Source of the DNA: Incurvaria masculella
Taxonomy: Eukaryota; Arthropoda; Insecta; Lepidoptera; Incurvariidae
Assembly: GCA_946894095.1 (NCBI GenBank)
Contig: OX335645.2
Span: 13,539,001-13,603,000 of the forward strand
Length of the DNA stretch: 64,000 nt
Reading direction: 5' to 3'
Shown: positions 55,560-64,000 of the stretch, in pieces
Layout of the letters: each line of letters begins with the position of its first letter
Position numbering within the stretch: position 1 is the first letter of the stretch
Translations under genes and position numbers: made by a program
The notes under the pieces: model-generated
Told to the model about the DNA's origin: nothing
What the model saw: the letters and a program-made list of their open reading frames with translations, nothing else
Databases searched by the model: none

Positions 55560-55720
55560 GGGGATTGCGGGGTTAGTTACGGGGAAGGCGCGGGCGCAAA
55601 CAAGCGGTTGCTAAGGTAACGAGGTGGCGTGGGGGTGAGCGCGTCATTTCTCCCGCCCCGCGCCCCGCACGCTTACCGAGCTGACCTGAAATTCGACTAC
55701 TGCGCAGGTACATACAGCGG
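55560..55720. promoter_or_regulatory. CpG-rich block with X-box (RFX motif)
   Basis: A sharply GC/CpG-rich stretch in AT-rich surroundings. GTTGCTAAGGTAAC at 55607-55620 matches the RFX X-box (two inverted half-sites, two-base spacer). Splice-donor-like words flank it: CTCG|GTAAGCG on the minus strand near 55675 and GCGCAG|GTACAT on the plus strand near 55707. May be the promoter and first exon of an unseen gene. Confidence 0.35.
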
Positions 55721-55845
55721 CATTTAAGTTTTGCGCGTACTATACTAACTCTGAGACTGACAAGACCTTATTGACATTTTGTGATGTCACTCGAAACTGT
55801 ACATTCACGCACGGTTGAGAGCAGCAATGCCCAAATAGTTAAATA

Positions 55846-55990
55846 AAAAAACGTTTATTGCACTTTAATCATACACAATGGTAGTACTTAATGCCTAAGG
55901 CATTTTCCCCCAGTCTACCCTTTTAACGTAATGAGACAAGGATGTAATGAGGATGGATCATAGTTGATATCATAGATGGATATAATAGTT
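55846..55990 (-). mobile_element. LINE 3' end fragment
   Basis: Minus-strand match to the 3'UTR of the LINE at 5107-8391: GGTAGACTGG, AAATGCC..GGCATTAAGT and TGCAATAAAC appear in the same order. Confidence 0.65.
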
Positions 55991-56920
55991 GGAATAGATT
56001 ATTTAATTGCAGGAAGATTGCATAAAAAGATTTGCTAAATTAATTTTGTTTTGACTTCCGATTGCACCAAATGAACCACGATTATGCAAATCTCCAACAG
56101 ATATCACTCGTATCAAGCTGTTGACATGTTTAATATACACTTTAAAAAAAAAATCTTTATTTACATTACTTGAACAATATTTACATAATCACAGATTTCT
56201 TAGTAATTAATGGTAAAGTGCAAAAATTAAAGAGAACTTTTTCATTTTTCACCCATACTGAGCAGGCCAAATACATTTGACCAGATGTGATTTTCAAAAA
56301 TATATATCAGGAAAACTGAAGTATATCAATCATAACATGATTAAATATATATAAACATATTATATTCATAGAGGAACATTCAAGTTGACACCGCTTTTTT
56401 TCTAAAAACATATTTAAATATTTTTTTATTTAAAAAAAATATGTTATTTTGTAAATAATGTTCAAGTAATATAAATAAAACAATATCTTTCTTCAAATAG
56501 TATATTACCCAGGTCAAAAAAGGAAATAAAAACAGCTTGATGCAAGCGACATCTGTTGGAAACTTGCATAATCACAGTTTGTAACCCTAATTGAAAGTCA
56601 AAACACAATTTAATAAGTAAACATTTTTATGCAATCTTCCATCAATGTAGGCATTTTTCGGGAAAAGTTACTTAATCTTCAGGTCCGATTTTAAAATGGG
56701 CATTGTCCTTTGTGTTATTCAGATTTGAAAAAATGTAAACCTCAATAAATTTGAAAATAAAATTACAAAATCAGTCAAGATTATAATAACTGAAGTACGA
56801 AACCTATTTTGCTGATCATCCACCCAACAAACATACAAAGTTCAGGCTATATAAAAACAAGATATATAATTGTAATTTCTCATAGGGCCAATTTTTCAAT
56901 CATCAGATAGAAATGAATAA
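55991..56920. other. Intergenic, nothing recognised
   Basis: AT-rich. One short sequence recurs inverted (near 56030-56110 and 56525-56580, ACAGATATCACTCG-like), with 56150-56460 between, suggesting a decayed foldback element. Confidence 0.4.
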
Positions 56921-56921
56921 C

Positions 56922-57334
56922 GTAGTCGTAGCCTAGTGGCGCGGGGACTGGCCTAGCGTACCAGAGACCTGGGTTCAATACCGACATGCACCACTGTCTT
57001 TCTCTTTCCGAGTTCGACAAGTGCATTTCGTTACGAATGCGAGCTGCTCCATGGTTCGGAATCCATGTAAAACTGTAGGTCCCCTTCCCCTACTAGGTGG
57101 TAGGGTTTATGCCCGCCCGGGTTGGTACCATCGCATTGGATGAAAAAGATGGTCGAAGCGGCAATGAAAAATTGTCCGTGTTTTCCATCCAGTTCAATGT
57201 AGCCGTGCTCATAAAGGGAAGGTCCTGGCATGGCACCAAATTCCTTCGGGAATGAGGTGTCTTGGGCTAATATCATAACGGTAGTTGTGTGATATTAGCC
57301 ATCCATGTCAGGTCGCATAAAAAAAAAAAAAAGT
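56922..57334 (+). mobile_element. Full-length tRNA-derived SINE, second complete copy
   Basis: A box TAGCCTAGTGG (56929-56939), B box GGTTCAATACC (56972-56982), same body as the 9365 copy and an A tail at about 57319-57332. Differs from that copy by only a few bases, so both are young. Confidence 0.85.
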
Positions 57335-57437
57335 ACTTATCGAACTGATAGTACAGATTTACGTTTGTCAAAAGATGGATAGACATTACTGGAGAATATC
57401 TTTTGTCACAGTTTTCTGCCTGTAATTTTACTAATAA

Positions 57438-58740
57438 CTAGCTGCAATACCCAGCGCCACTCGGGTTAATGTCGGGTAAATTATTTCATGGATAAAAAGT
57501 AGCCCATATGGCTGGTCCAAAATAGGGTCAAACTGGTCCAGGACAATGTATCCATCTACCAAATTTAATCAAGATCGTTTAAGGTGGCCCCACCCGCTCA
57601 ACTCCCCATACAAAAGGGGAAAGAAGATCACTCCCATATTTCTTGTCAAAGATCCCAAATTTAGCTCTAAATAGCTTTATTTAATCGAACTAGATGTATG
57701 ATGACCGTTGGCATTGTAAAATTGTGTTTGGTTTCTAAGTTATAAGGTCCGAAAGTTCGAATTTTTCGCGCGTTTTATACAATAACTTTGGAGGTGGATT
57801 ACGCAATGATAAAGTAAGAACATCTTAAAAAGATTATTCATCAGACATAGCTTATTTAATCAAGATTTATAATCTATTTGGTTTCTGTTAGATTTTTGAC
57901 TACAGCGGTCGTGGTTTACTTTTAGCTATAAGTTGTTTTGTAATTAAAATTTTCGTAAATCTTACCAAATCATACACTATGCACATTGTCTTTTTTGTGG
58001 ACATGTTGCATCTTCTTCATCACGGAGCCTGTCATTTTCTTTGAAACAGAGAAGGTCCCAGAGCGCAACAACACGGTTTTGTACCGTGCCCGGGAATGAG
58101 TTAGTCCCGCCGGGTTTGGCCGCCTTAAGCCGAAATAGCATGATTTAATGAGAAACATCCAATAATTCCCATTTAGAGCTTCATTGAAACTTGGTGGCTA
58201 TTTAAAAAAATAAGCATTTGCCGCCAGAACCTTTCTGCACTTGCACTGCTACATTGATTACCTAAGTAATGTATAACATAGGTAAGTTTTGCGTGGACTC
58301 CAACCCACAGCCAGCCTCAACATCGAAAACGGTAACCCATCTGGACACACTCCCAGAGATGCTATACGTTGATAAAAGACGCATATAAATTGGGTAAGTG
58401 ATTCGCAAGTTATAAGAATTTAACACTCACTACTCAACCCTCTGGTAATGAAGCGTTATATTATGTGGTCTAAAAGTTTTGAGTAGAATCAGGCTAGACG
58501 TATATACAATATGCATCTAAATCGAGTAATAGGTTCTCAAGTAATAAGTATTTTCTTCCATTGGTCGCACTTCTTGCGATTTAGCGGGATGCCAAGTAGT
58601 CCTAAAGTTGCGGGAAATACCAAGCCGTACTTCGGTACCATTAGTAAAAGTAAGCGCCGCCGCCCTCCCGCCGAGCCGTGCAGAGCATTGCAGTATGCAG
58701 CCACATCTTAGCGTAAGCGGAACTGAATTCTGTTTAGTTC
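57438..58740 (-). mobile_element. Helitron-like element interrupted by a MITE
   Basis: Minus-strand copy of the 19-23 kb family: its CTAG end is at 57438 and it continues, apart from the insertion at 57579-58128, to about 58740 (TTAGCGTAAGCGGAACTGAA). Confidence 0.65.
57579..58128. mobile_element. TTAA-type MITE, copy 4, inside a Helitron
   Basis: 550 bases, TTAAGGTGGCCCCACCCGCT to CCGGGTTTGGCCGCCTTAA. The uninterrupted host reads GATCGTTCGAGCCGAAATAG, so the exact insertion site is visible. Confidence 0.8.
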
Positions 58741-58843
58741 TCTATTGAAATGTTGAAACAAATGGTGTAGTAATAAAATGCTTAATAAATTTAAACAGAG
58801 TTTTATTTTGCAACCTAAACAGAATATTTTTTCATATTTTATT

Positions 58844-58849
58844 TTTATT
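58844..58849 (-). terminator. Candidate CCDC25 polyadenylation signal
   Basis: AATAAA on the minus strand about 160 bases after the CCDC25 stop; further AATAAA-like words follow closely. Position fits a short 3'UTR. Confidence 0.45.
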
Positions 58850-59008
58850 CACTACAACTCCGTCTGCATCTCTGTTTGTTTTACACATTGGTAGTGATTG
58901 GAGAAACAATAACATGTTGCAGCACAGATTATCTTTTCAACACACTGCACGTGTGTAATGAGTGTCCTCAACAAACACAAATATAATGGTAGCAAGTTGA
59001 AAACATGA

Positions 59009-59467
59009 TCACATAAAATCGTCCGAATCATTACCATCATAATTCGTAGTCATATTTTCAGACTTCATAAGAGTAGAATAACTTTTTATTTCTGATTCTT
59101 CCTGTCTTCTCTTTTCTGCTTCTCTTTCTTTGTCTTTCTGCTCCCTCAATATCTTCTTTTTGTCTTCTCTTTCTAATCGATCTCTCTTTTCTCTTTCTGC
59201 CCGCAGATCAGGAAACAGTTCTTTTTTAGTTTTGTTTAGCCGGTTCACAATATCGTTACTTCTTTTGGCTACACGTACCTTACGTACTTCTTTTTCTTTG
59301 TGGAAAGCCACCTGGCCCACCTCCATTGCAGCAGTTTTCTTCAAATTGGCCCACATTGTGTATACAATGTCTATATCATTCATTTTGTTTCCCATGATGG
59401 AATTAGCTTTCACAAGTTGACAAGCATCATCCAACACAGTGCTTGGAATGTCATCTATTGTTTGACC
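59009..59467 (-). CDS. CCDC25: CCDC25 terminal exon with stop
   Basis: 152 codons and TGA; acceptor TTTTTTAG. Starts GQTIDDIP, contains [20 protein letters not shown], then a long Glu/Lys/Arg coiled coil, and ends NDSDDFM. Confidence 0.95.
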   Translation of the reverse strand, partial: GQTIDDIPSTVLDDACQLVKANSIMGNKMNDIDIVYTMWANLKKTAAMEVGQVAFHKEKEVRKVRVAKRSNDIVNRLNKTKKELFPDLRAEREKRDRLEREDKKKILREQKDKEREAEKRRQEESEIKSYSTLMKSENMTTNYDGNDSDDFM

Positions 59468-61310
59468 CTAAAAAAGTTATTTATTACGGCAATAAATTTA
59501 AAAAAATGTGTTAACAATATTCTGAGTATTTTAAACCTTGCCTGATTCGACCGATAGCAGCTGAAAAAATCTGTGTGAAAAAGATCCTCATTGCAAAGGG
59601 CTAACAATGGTCGGTTCACTGAGTCTAGTAAGGGAAAAATGGCATTATACGTGAGTGGAGAGTCTGCGTGCACATGGCGAGTCTTAATTAGTCTATTAAT
59701 ACGCTTCCTACTGTGTTGTTTATCATGCTCTTACTTTGTGACTTGGCTGATGTATTTGAATTTCGTACAAGGTCAGAACTTCACGGTCTTCAATTTGAAG
59801 AGGACATGAACAGCTTAAGGATGTTCCGACCCATACAATGTTATTTTTACACAGAAGGCAAAAAGTATTGCACTTTAAGGCACGAATTTGTCAAAAATAT
59901 TAAATATAGCCATAGTAGTTGCAGCGAAAACATATTCACAATTTCAGGTTTAATGGTTTCGTTGTAATTGCCGATTAGAAGTTTTACACCGTTAGATGGC
60001 GCTGTTAAATAAAAATCGTATTTAAATAAATTGTAACAAAACCAATAATCCTGAAATTGTGAAATTGTTTTCGCTGCAACTACTATGGCTATATTTAATA
60101 TTTTTGACGAATTCGTGCCCTAAAGTGCAATACTTTTTGCGTTCTGTGTAAAAAAAACATTGTATGGGTCGGAACATCCTTAAATACCCTCATGGTCCGT
60201 ATGTGCACTGCTGAATATATTTTTAATGTATTTTTACTATCTTCATAATTAAAAGGATTTATGGGCAGCATAATGTTGCGTGCTCACTGTGCGTGCACTT
60301 GTTACAAGAAATTCAAAGTTGAAAATTTATAAAAAATCTATTATTTGGTTGATGTTCCTCCTAAAAAATATTTTGGCCCTATAAATTAAGTATAGCTTAC
60401 CGTAGAAATAAAGTGTAGGAACAACAATAATTTTAACACATTTATTTCAAGAAATTATATAAGGGTTCAACTACCCACTAGGGACCCACTGTCCAAATAT
60501 CATATACTGACGGTCGCTAATGGACTTCTGGTCTGAATTACAAACGCTCAAAAAACCTGTGAAGTCTCGATGCACACTGACTGCACCATGTTAGACTTTC
60601 CTCAGATTTAGGAAAAGTGGAGGGGGTGTCTACCATGGATTTATATTATATATATTCAGAGAATATATATTCAGAGAAATGGAAATAAATTTATTAAGTC
60701 GGACTAATCGAAGGTTAATTACCTTCCGAATATGTAGGCAATGTTTACATCTGTTGTTTCAAAACACATAATATGTGCTCTTTGCACTGTGGGTCATTTT
60801 CACATAGATTTCTCGGCCGAATCAGAGACAAGGTGTTAATTTATAATATTAGAATGGTCCATACCAGTTTTAGCCACATCTGCATGGTATTTCCTTAAAC
60901 CTTTAAACTGAATTGATTTAATAGTAGGAATATATTGTATAAACTAAACTGACGACGGAGTGAACAAATGATTTTCGGCACTCTCGGAAGTTAGAGACAA
61001 TGCTTTTATTAGTTTTGATTTGAATGAACTAAAATCATAGGAGTGTTGTGCTAAAAACCACATGCAACATTTCCGTTCTTGTATTATTTATTATTATTAC
61101 TTACAACTTAAATTAATCGAGTTCATTATTTGTCAATCGCTGGGAGCCCTCAGACCTAATATTTGGTGCAAAAAATGGCATTTTTTTATAAATAATTCTT
61201 ATTATATGAGATACTTACTGGGGCTAGCCTTAAGTAGACATGAGCCGATGATACTTTGTCCACGTGGAACCAAACATCCTCTGGCCATCCCCACTTAATC
61301 AGATCTTCAT
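59009..61310 (-). CDS. CCDC25: CCDC25 homologue, last two exons; 5' end beyond right edge
   Basis: Homologue of coiled-coil domain-containing protein 25, an NFACT-R-domain protein of about 208 residues in human, reported there as a membrane sensor of extracellular-trap DNA. Visible exons: 61310-61219 and 59467-59009. They cover [20 protein letters not shown], then [20 protein letters not shown], the charged coiled coil (ERDR/EKDK-like) and the conserved end NDSDDFM followed by TGA. The first exon (usual start MVFYFTS) was not found up to 64000. Convergent with QTRT1. An intron of 1,751 bases between the two exons holds a TTAA MITE and a coding-like fragment. Confidence 0.93.
59541..59810 (-). 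other. Coding-like fragment in CCDC25 intron
   Basis: The minus strand reads [20 protein letters not shown] and [18 protein letters not shown] in one open frame. An adjoining frame upstream gives [19 protein letters not shown]. It resembles protein-coding sequence, perhaps from a transposon, but I do not recognise the family. Confidence 0.3.
59815..60183. mobile_element. TTAA-flanked MITE with long inverted repeats
   Basis: TTAA at both ends and arms of about 145 bases that pair almost perfectly (TTAAGGATGTTCCGACCCAT; AGTATTGCACTTTA; GCCATAGTAGTTGCAGCGAA). The loop is about 75 bases. Non-coding. A different family from the AAGGTGGCCC elements. Lies in the CCDC25 intron. Confidence 0.85.
60184..61218. 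other. Rest of CCDC25 intron
   Basis: AT-rich, no exon or element recognised; a short direct repeat (AGAGAATATATATTC) near 60655-60675. Confidence 0.45.
61219..61310 (-). CDS. CCDC25: CCDC25 internal exon
   Basis: Two bases plus 30 codons; acceptor TTTCAG and donor CCA|GTAAGT. Codes for [18 protein letters not shown] and [11 protein letters not shown], the conserved NFACT-R core. Confidence 0.93.
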
Positions 61311-62757
61311 CTGAAACAAAACCATTTATATTCATAGTTCATGATCCAGTTGCGTATCGGTATTCCCATATCCTTTTTTAAGCTTATTGATCTTTTAGGA
61401 ACTTGGCATATAAATATTATTTTGCTGAAAAAATATCTTCTTCAATCAATAATTAATCAAACTTTTCATACTATTTTGTCATTTTTAATTGTTTGCGCGT
61501 TTTTCCACTCCTAGTTTAATCGTTGCCAGGTGGCAAGCATAAACCTACATTTTAAGGTTGTCGTGAAGGCGGCAATATTCGAAGATTTGAAAATTTTAAG
61601 AAATGCTTTCTTGGTCCATTGGCTAAGGCACAATTTTGCATGGCGACTGCCATTGAAGTAACGAAACCATCTTCCAGGCCCTAACGGTTCCCTACGATCT
61701 AATGTTGTCAGATTTTAATCACTTTAGAAAGCTTAATTCTGTGTTCGTATATCTTTATTTTCTTGTAAATATCTGTATCAGTAAACAGATATCAGATAGA
61801 TATTGTCGACACATATTAGAATCCAATATCTAAAAAACCTAGTCAAACATTAAGAACATGTAAACAGTTATCACCTGCAGCATGGGGAATTCATAGAGTA
61901 ACGACTCTTTATGTCATTTTGGTATGTTTTGATTGTACTAAGTATGGCTTTTAAATAGGACTAGTGTAGAAAAAGAATATTAAATTTTATGAATTGATGC
62001 AAAACTGACATGCAGGCCCCGATATGGACCGTTTATGTTAGGTAATGGTAAAAAAAGTAAAGGGTAAGTAGAAAATGCGGAATTTTAGTTGACTCGTGAA
62101 ACAACTTCCAGAGGAAGTGATTAGTGCAATGCTACTACAGTAAACAGCTTCATAAATAGACTTGACAAGTATACAAAAAACATAACCTTTCTTTAAAAAA
62201 AAAGACAGCGCATCCACTTCCAAATTTAAGCCGCCACACATAGGTACCCGTGAATGGTAGGTTTTGCTGGTTCGGTCAAGCCTTGCAGTATATTCGTAAA
62301 GTAGTTATTTTTAGAGGAATCTTTCTTTAATGTGTACTTGCTTCACGGTCGATTATACATACATACATGTCACATTCCTTGGTTATTTTAGTCTGGACCA
62401 TCTTAATAATTATGAATTAAGTACAATTCATATATTATTATTTTAATTAGCGTGACTGACTCTCGTGTTGGGACAAGACTGGCCAAGACGCCAATTTGTA
62501 TCTGTTTGTGCGTGTTATTATTAATGTTTTTGATAATTTGTATTTTGTCTCCGCCAACTTATGCGGCGCAAATGCACTTTTTTCGCCACATTTACCTAAC
62601 TTAAACTAAACATAACATCAGAAATTGAATTAGTTCACCCTTAAAAAAATACATTTCTACTAAAGCCCTCAAACACATGATTCAAATTTCTTTCTGAGGT
62701 GTTGATGCCCACTTGTTGGTGCCGTGGTCTTTAGAAAAATAAGCAATGTTTACTTAT
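61311..62757. other. CCDC25 upstream intron, nothing coding recognised
   Basis: No CCDC25 first exon found. 62330-62385 carries TGCTTCACGGTCGATTATAC and ATACATACATGTCACATTCC, a short repeat also present near 20840, 24055 and 63340. Confidence 0.45.
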
Positions 62758-63186
62758 GGGCTCTGTTCGGGCTGCTTGCTTTGAGCCACTCTGAGCAGGA
62801 AAGTGCCAGAAAAAGCATTTGGGCTATCAGAATGACAGTTCTGTGTCCTACCTACCTCGGCCGTTTTCGCTGAACAATAGAACTGTTCGAAATTGCTTGG
62901 AATCACTCCTTTCTGTTCTATCATGCGAAATGGAATCGCGGAACGGAATCAAAACTGTCAGCTGGCTGCGAGTTTGATCGCTCGTTATTTGTCTTTCGAC
63001 AAATCGTTTGATTGTGCCTTTGATGTTGTTGATAATCTTTTGCGACTTTGCGACGACTGGTGAACGCTTTGACTAGGCGTTCGGGCTGTCGGAGCATGAA
63101 ATCTTGCACCGTGCTGTTCCGCCTGGTTCTGTTCTGTACCGAACAGAATAGAACCGTTCCGCGGAGCAATAGCCCGAACAGAGCCA
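62758..63186. mobile_element. MITE with GGCTCTGTTCGGGCT ends
   Basis: Terminal inverted repeats GGCTCTGTTCGGGCTGCTTGCT and AGCAATAGCCCGAACAGAGCC frame about 430 bases without coding sequence. GAACAG/CTGTTC words are enriched inside. Target duplication not clear. Confidence 0.6.
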
Positions 63187-63649
63187 TTGAAAAGTGATAC
63201 GAACCTAAAACTTATGGACGTCGATGGTGGTGCCCGCAACTCACAACAATTTGGATTACATTGGCGCACCTAGTGTAAGTAAACATACTTTTTCGTACTA
63301 TGCAGATACATCGCTTATTCCTAGGAATGTGATATGTATTTATGTAGAATCGACCGTGAAGCAAGGACACATTAATTAAATAAGAACCTGCAATAGTAGT
63401 TTTATACAAAACTACTCTGGGTGAAATTTACAAGACACAGCCATTCTTAGCTTCTAGCTGGATATCAGGTATGGTAGAGTGGATTTTTAGAAGCATTTTT
63501 GGTCAAGGAACATGGCCGCAAAAACAAAGTTTTCTATCCAAAATATTTTTTTGAAAATATGAAATCCCGTCAGCAATATTAACATTCGTTCTGTATTCCG
63601 ACGCGAACAGGTCATGTTGACAAATTCATATTGCAGGTAAAATATTGCC

Positions 63650-63845
63650 AACACCGACTCCAAAACCGACTTAGCCGCCCCGACATTACATGTTGGTGTG
63701 CGTCATCCCTAGATTGTTTTTTAGAAGTGCGGAGACGAAAACTCGCGCAGGAGGTCCTGAGCGGAGCTCACGTAGCGAAAGGGCCGACCAAGGGAGTCTT
63801 TCGGCGTAGCCATCAACTTACCTACCTGGGCTTCGAGGTGCATTT
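63650..63845. repeat. GC-rich dispersed repeat, copy 2
   Basis: Matches 40694-40985 (AGCCGCCCCGACATTACATG; TCTTTCGGCGTAGCCATCAA) with a deletion of the middle part. Confidence 0.6.
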
Positions 63846-64000
63846 AAAAAAGGCTTTTTTTAAGCTTATTTAGCTTATATTAGAGTTAGAACCTCACGGA
63901 ATATATCATTCGGCGTCTGGCAACAGTAGCGGCGTTAGGGTAGGGCGCGGTTGGGCGACCGCCCAGGGCGCCAGATCCGAAGGGGCGCCGCAGGCGCCCC

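Overview
The window looks like nuclear DNA from a moth or butterfly. It is AT-rich, its genes are split by many spliceosomal introns, and introns and intergenic DNA are packed with elements of lepidopteran type: a tRNA-derived SINE, CR1/Jockey-like and RTE-like non-LTR retrotransposons, Helitron-like elements ending in CTAG, MITEs with TTAA target sites and a hAT-like element. Nothing suggests bacterial or organellar DNA. All calls come from reading the sequence; no search was run.

Three protein genes could be assembled from open frames, splice sites and intron phases. (1) Minus strand, 37271 down to 878 and off the left edge: a gene whose last visible exons encode the WD40 region of TFIIIC subunit 2 (GTF3C2/TFIIIC110). 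I resolved 21 exons with fully compatible phases, giving at least 2,924 residues, far longer than the human protein (about 900). The extra length comes from one 5.2-kb exon of low-complexity sequence and a series of alternating zinc-finger exons, one of which carries an in-frame 48-bp minisatellite. (2) Plus strand, 47719-54892: a complete six-exon QTRT1, the catalytic subunit of queuine tRNA-ribosyltransferase (394 residues). (3) Minus strand, 59009-61310 and beyond the right edge: the last two exons of CCDC25.

Layout: 1-37.3 kb is the TFIIIC gene with introns full of repeats (LINE-in-LINE at 5.1-8.4 kb, SINEs, three Helitron copies at 19-23.1 kb, an RTE fragment at 28.0-28.4 kb). 37.3-47.7 kb separates the divergent TFIIIC and QTRT1 genes and holds a solo LTR, LINE remnants and nested MITEs. 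47.7-54.9 kb is QTRT1, whose fourth intron holds an RT remnant and a hAT-like element. 54.9-59 kb lies between the convergent QTRT1 and CCDC25; it holds a CpG-rich block with an RFX-type X-box, a SINE, and a Helitron interrupted by a TTAA MITE. 59-64 kb is CCDC25 with intronic MITEs.

Two genes share a tRNA theme: TFIIIC recruits RNA polymerase III to tRNA genes, and QTRT1 modifies the tRNA wobble base. They are divergent neighbours about 10 kb apart, and I see no direct evidence of co-regulation. The most unusual feature is the zinc-finger part of the TFIIIC gene: phase 0-0 exons of two kinds alternate, and one pair has been tandemly duplicated together with its introns and an intronic SINE.
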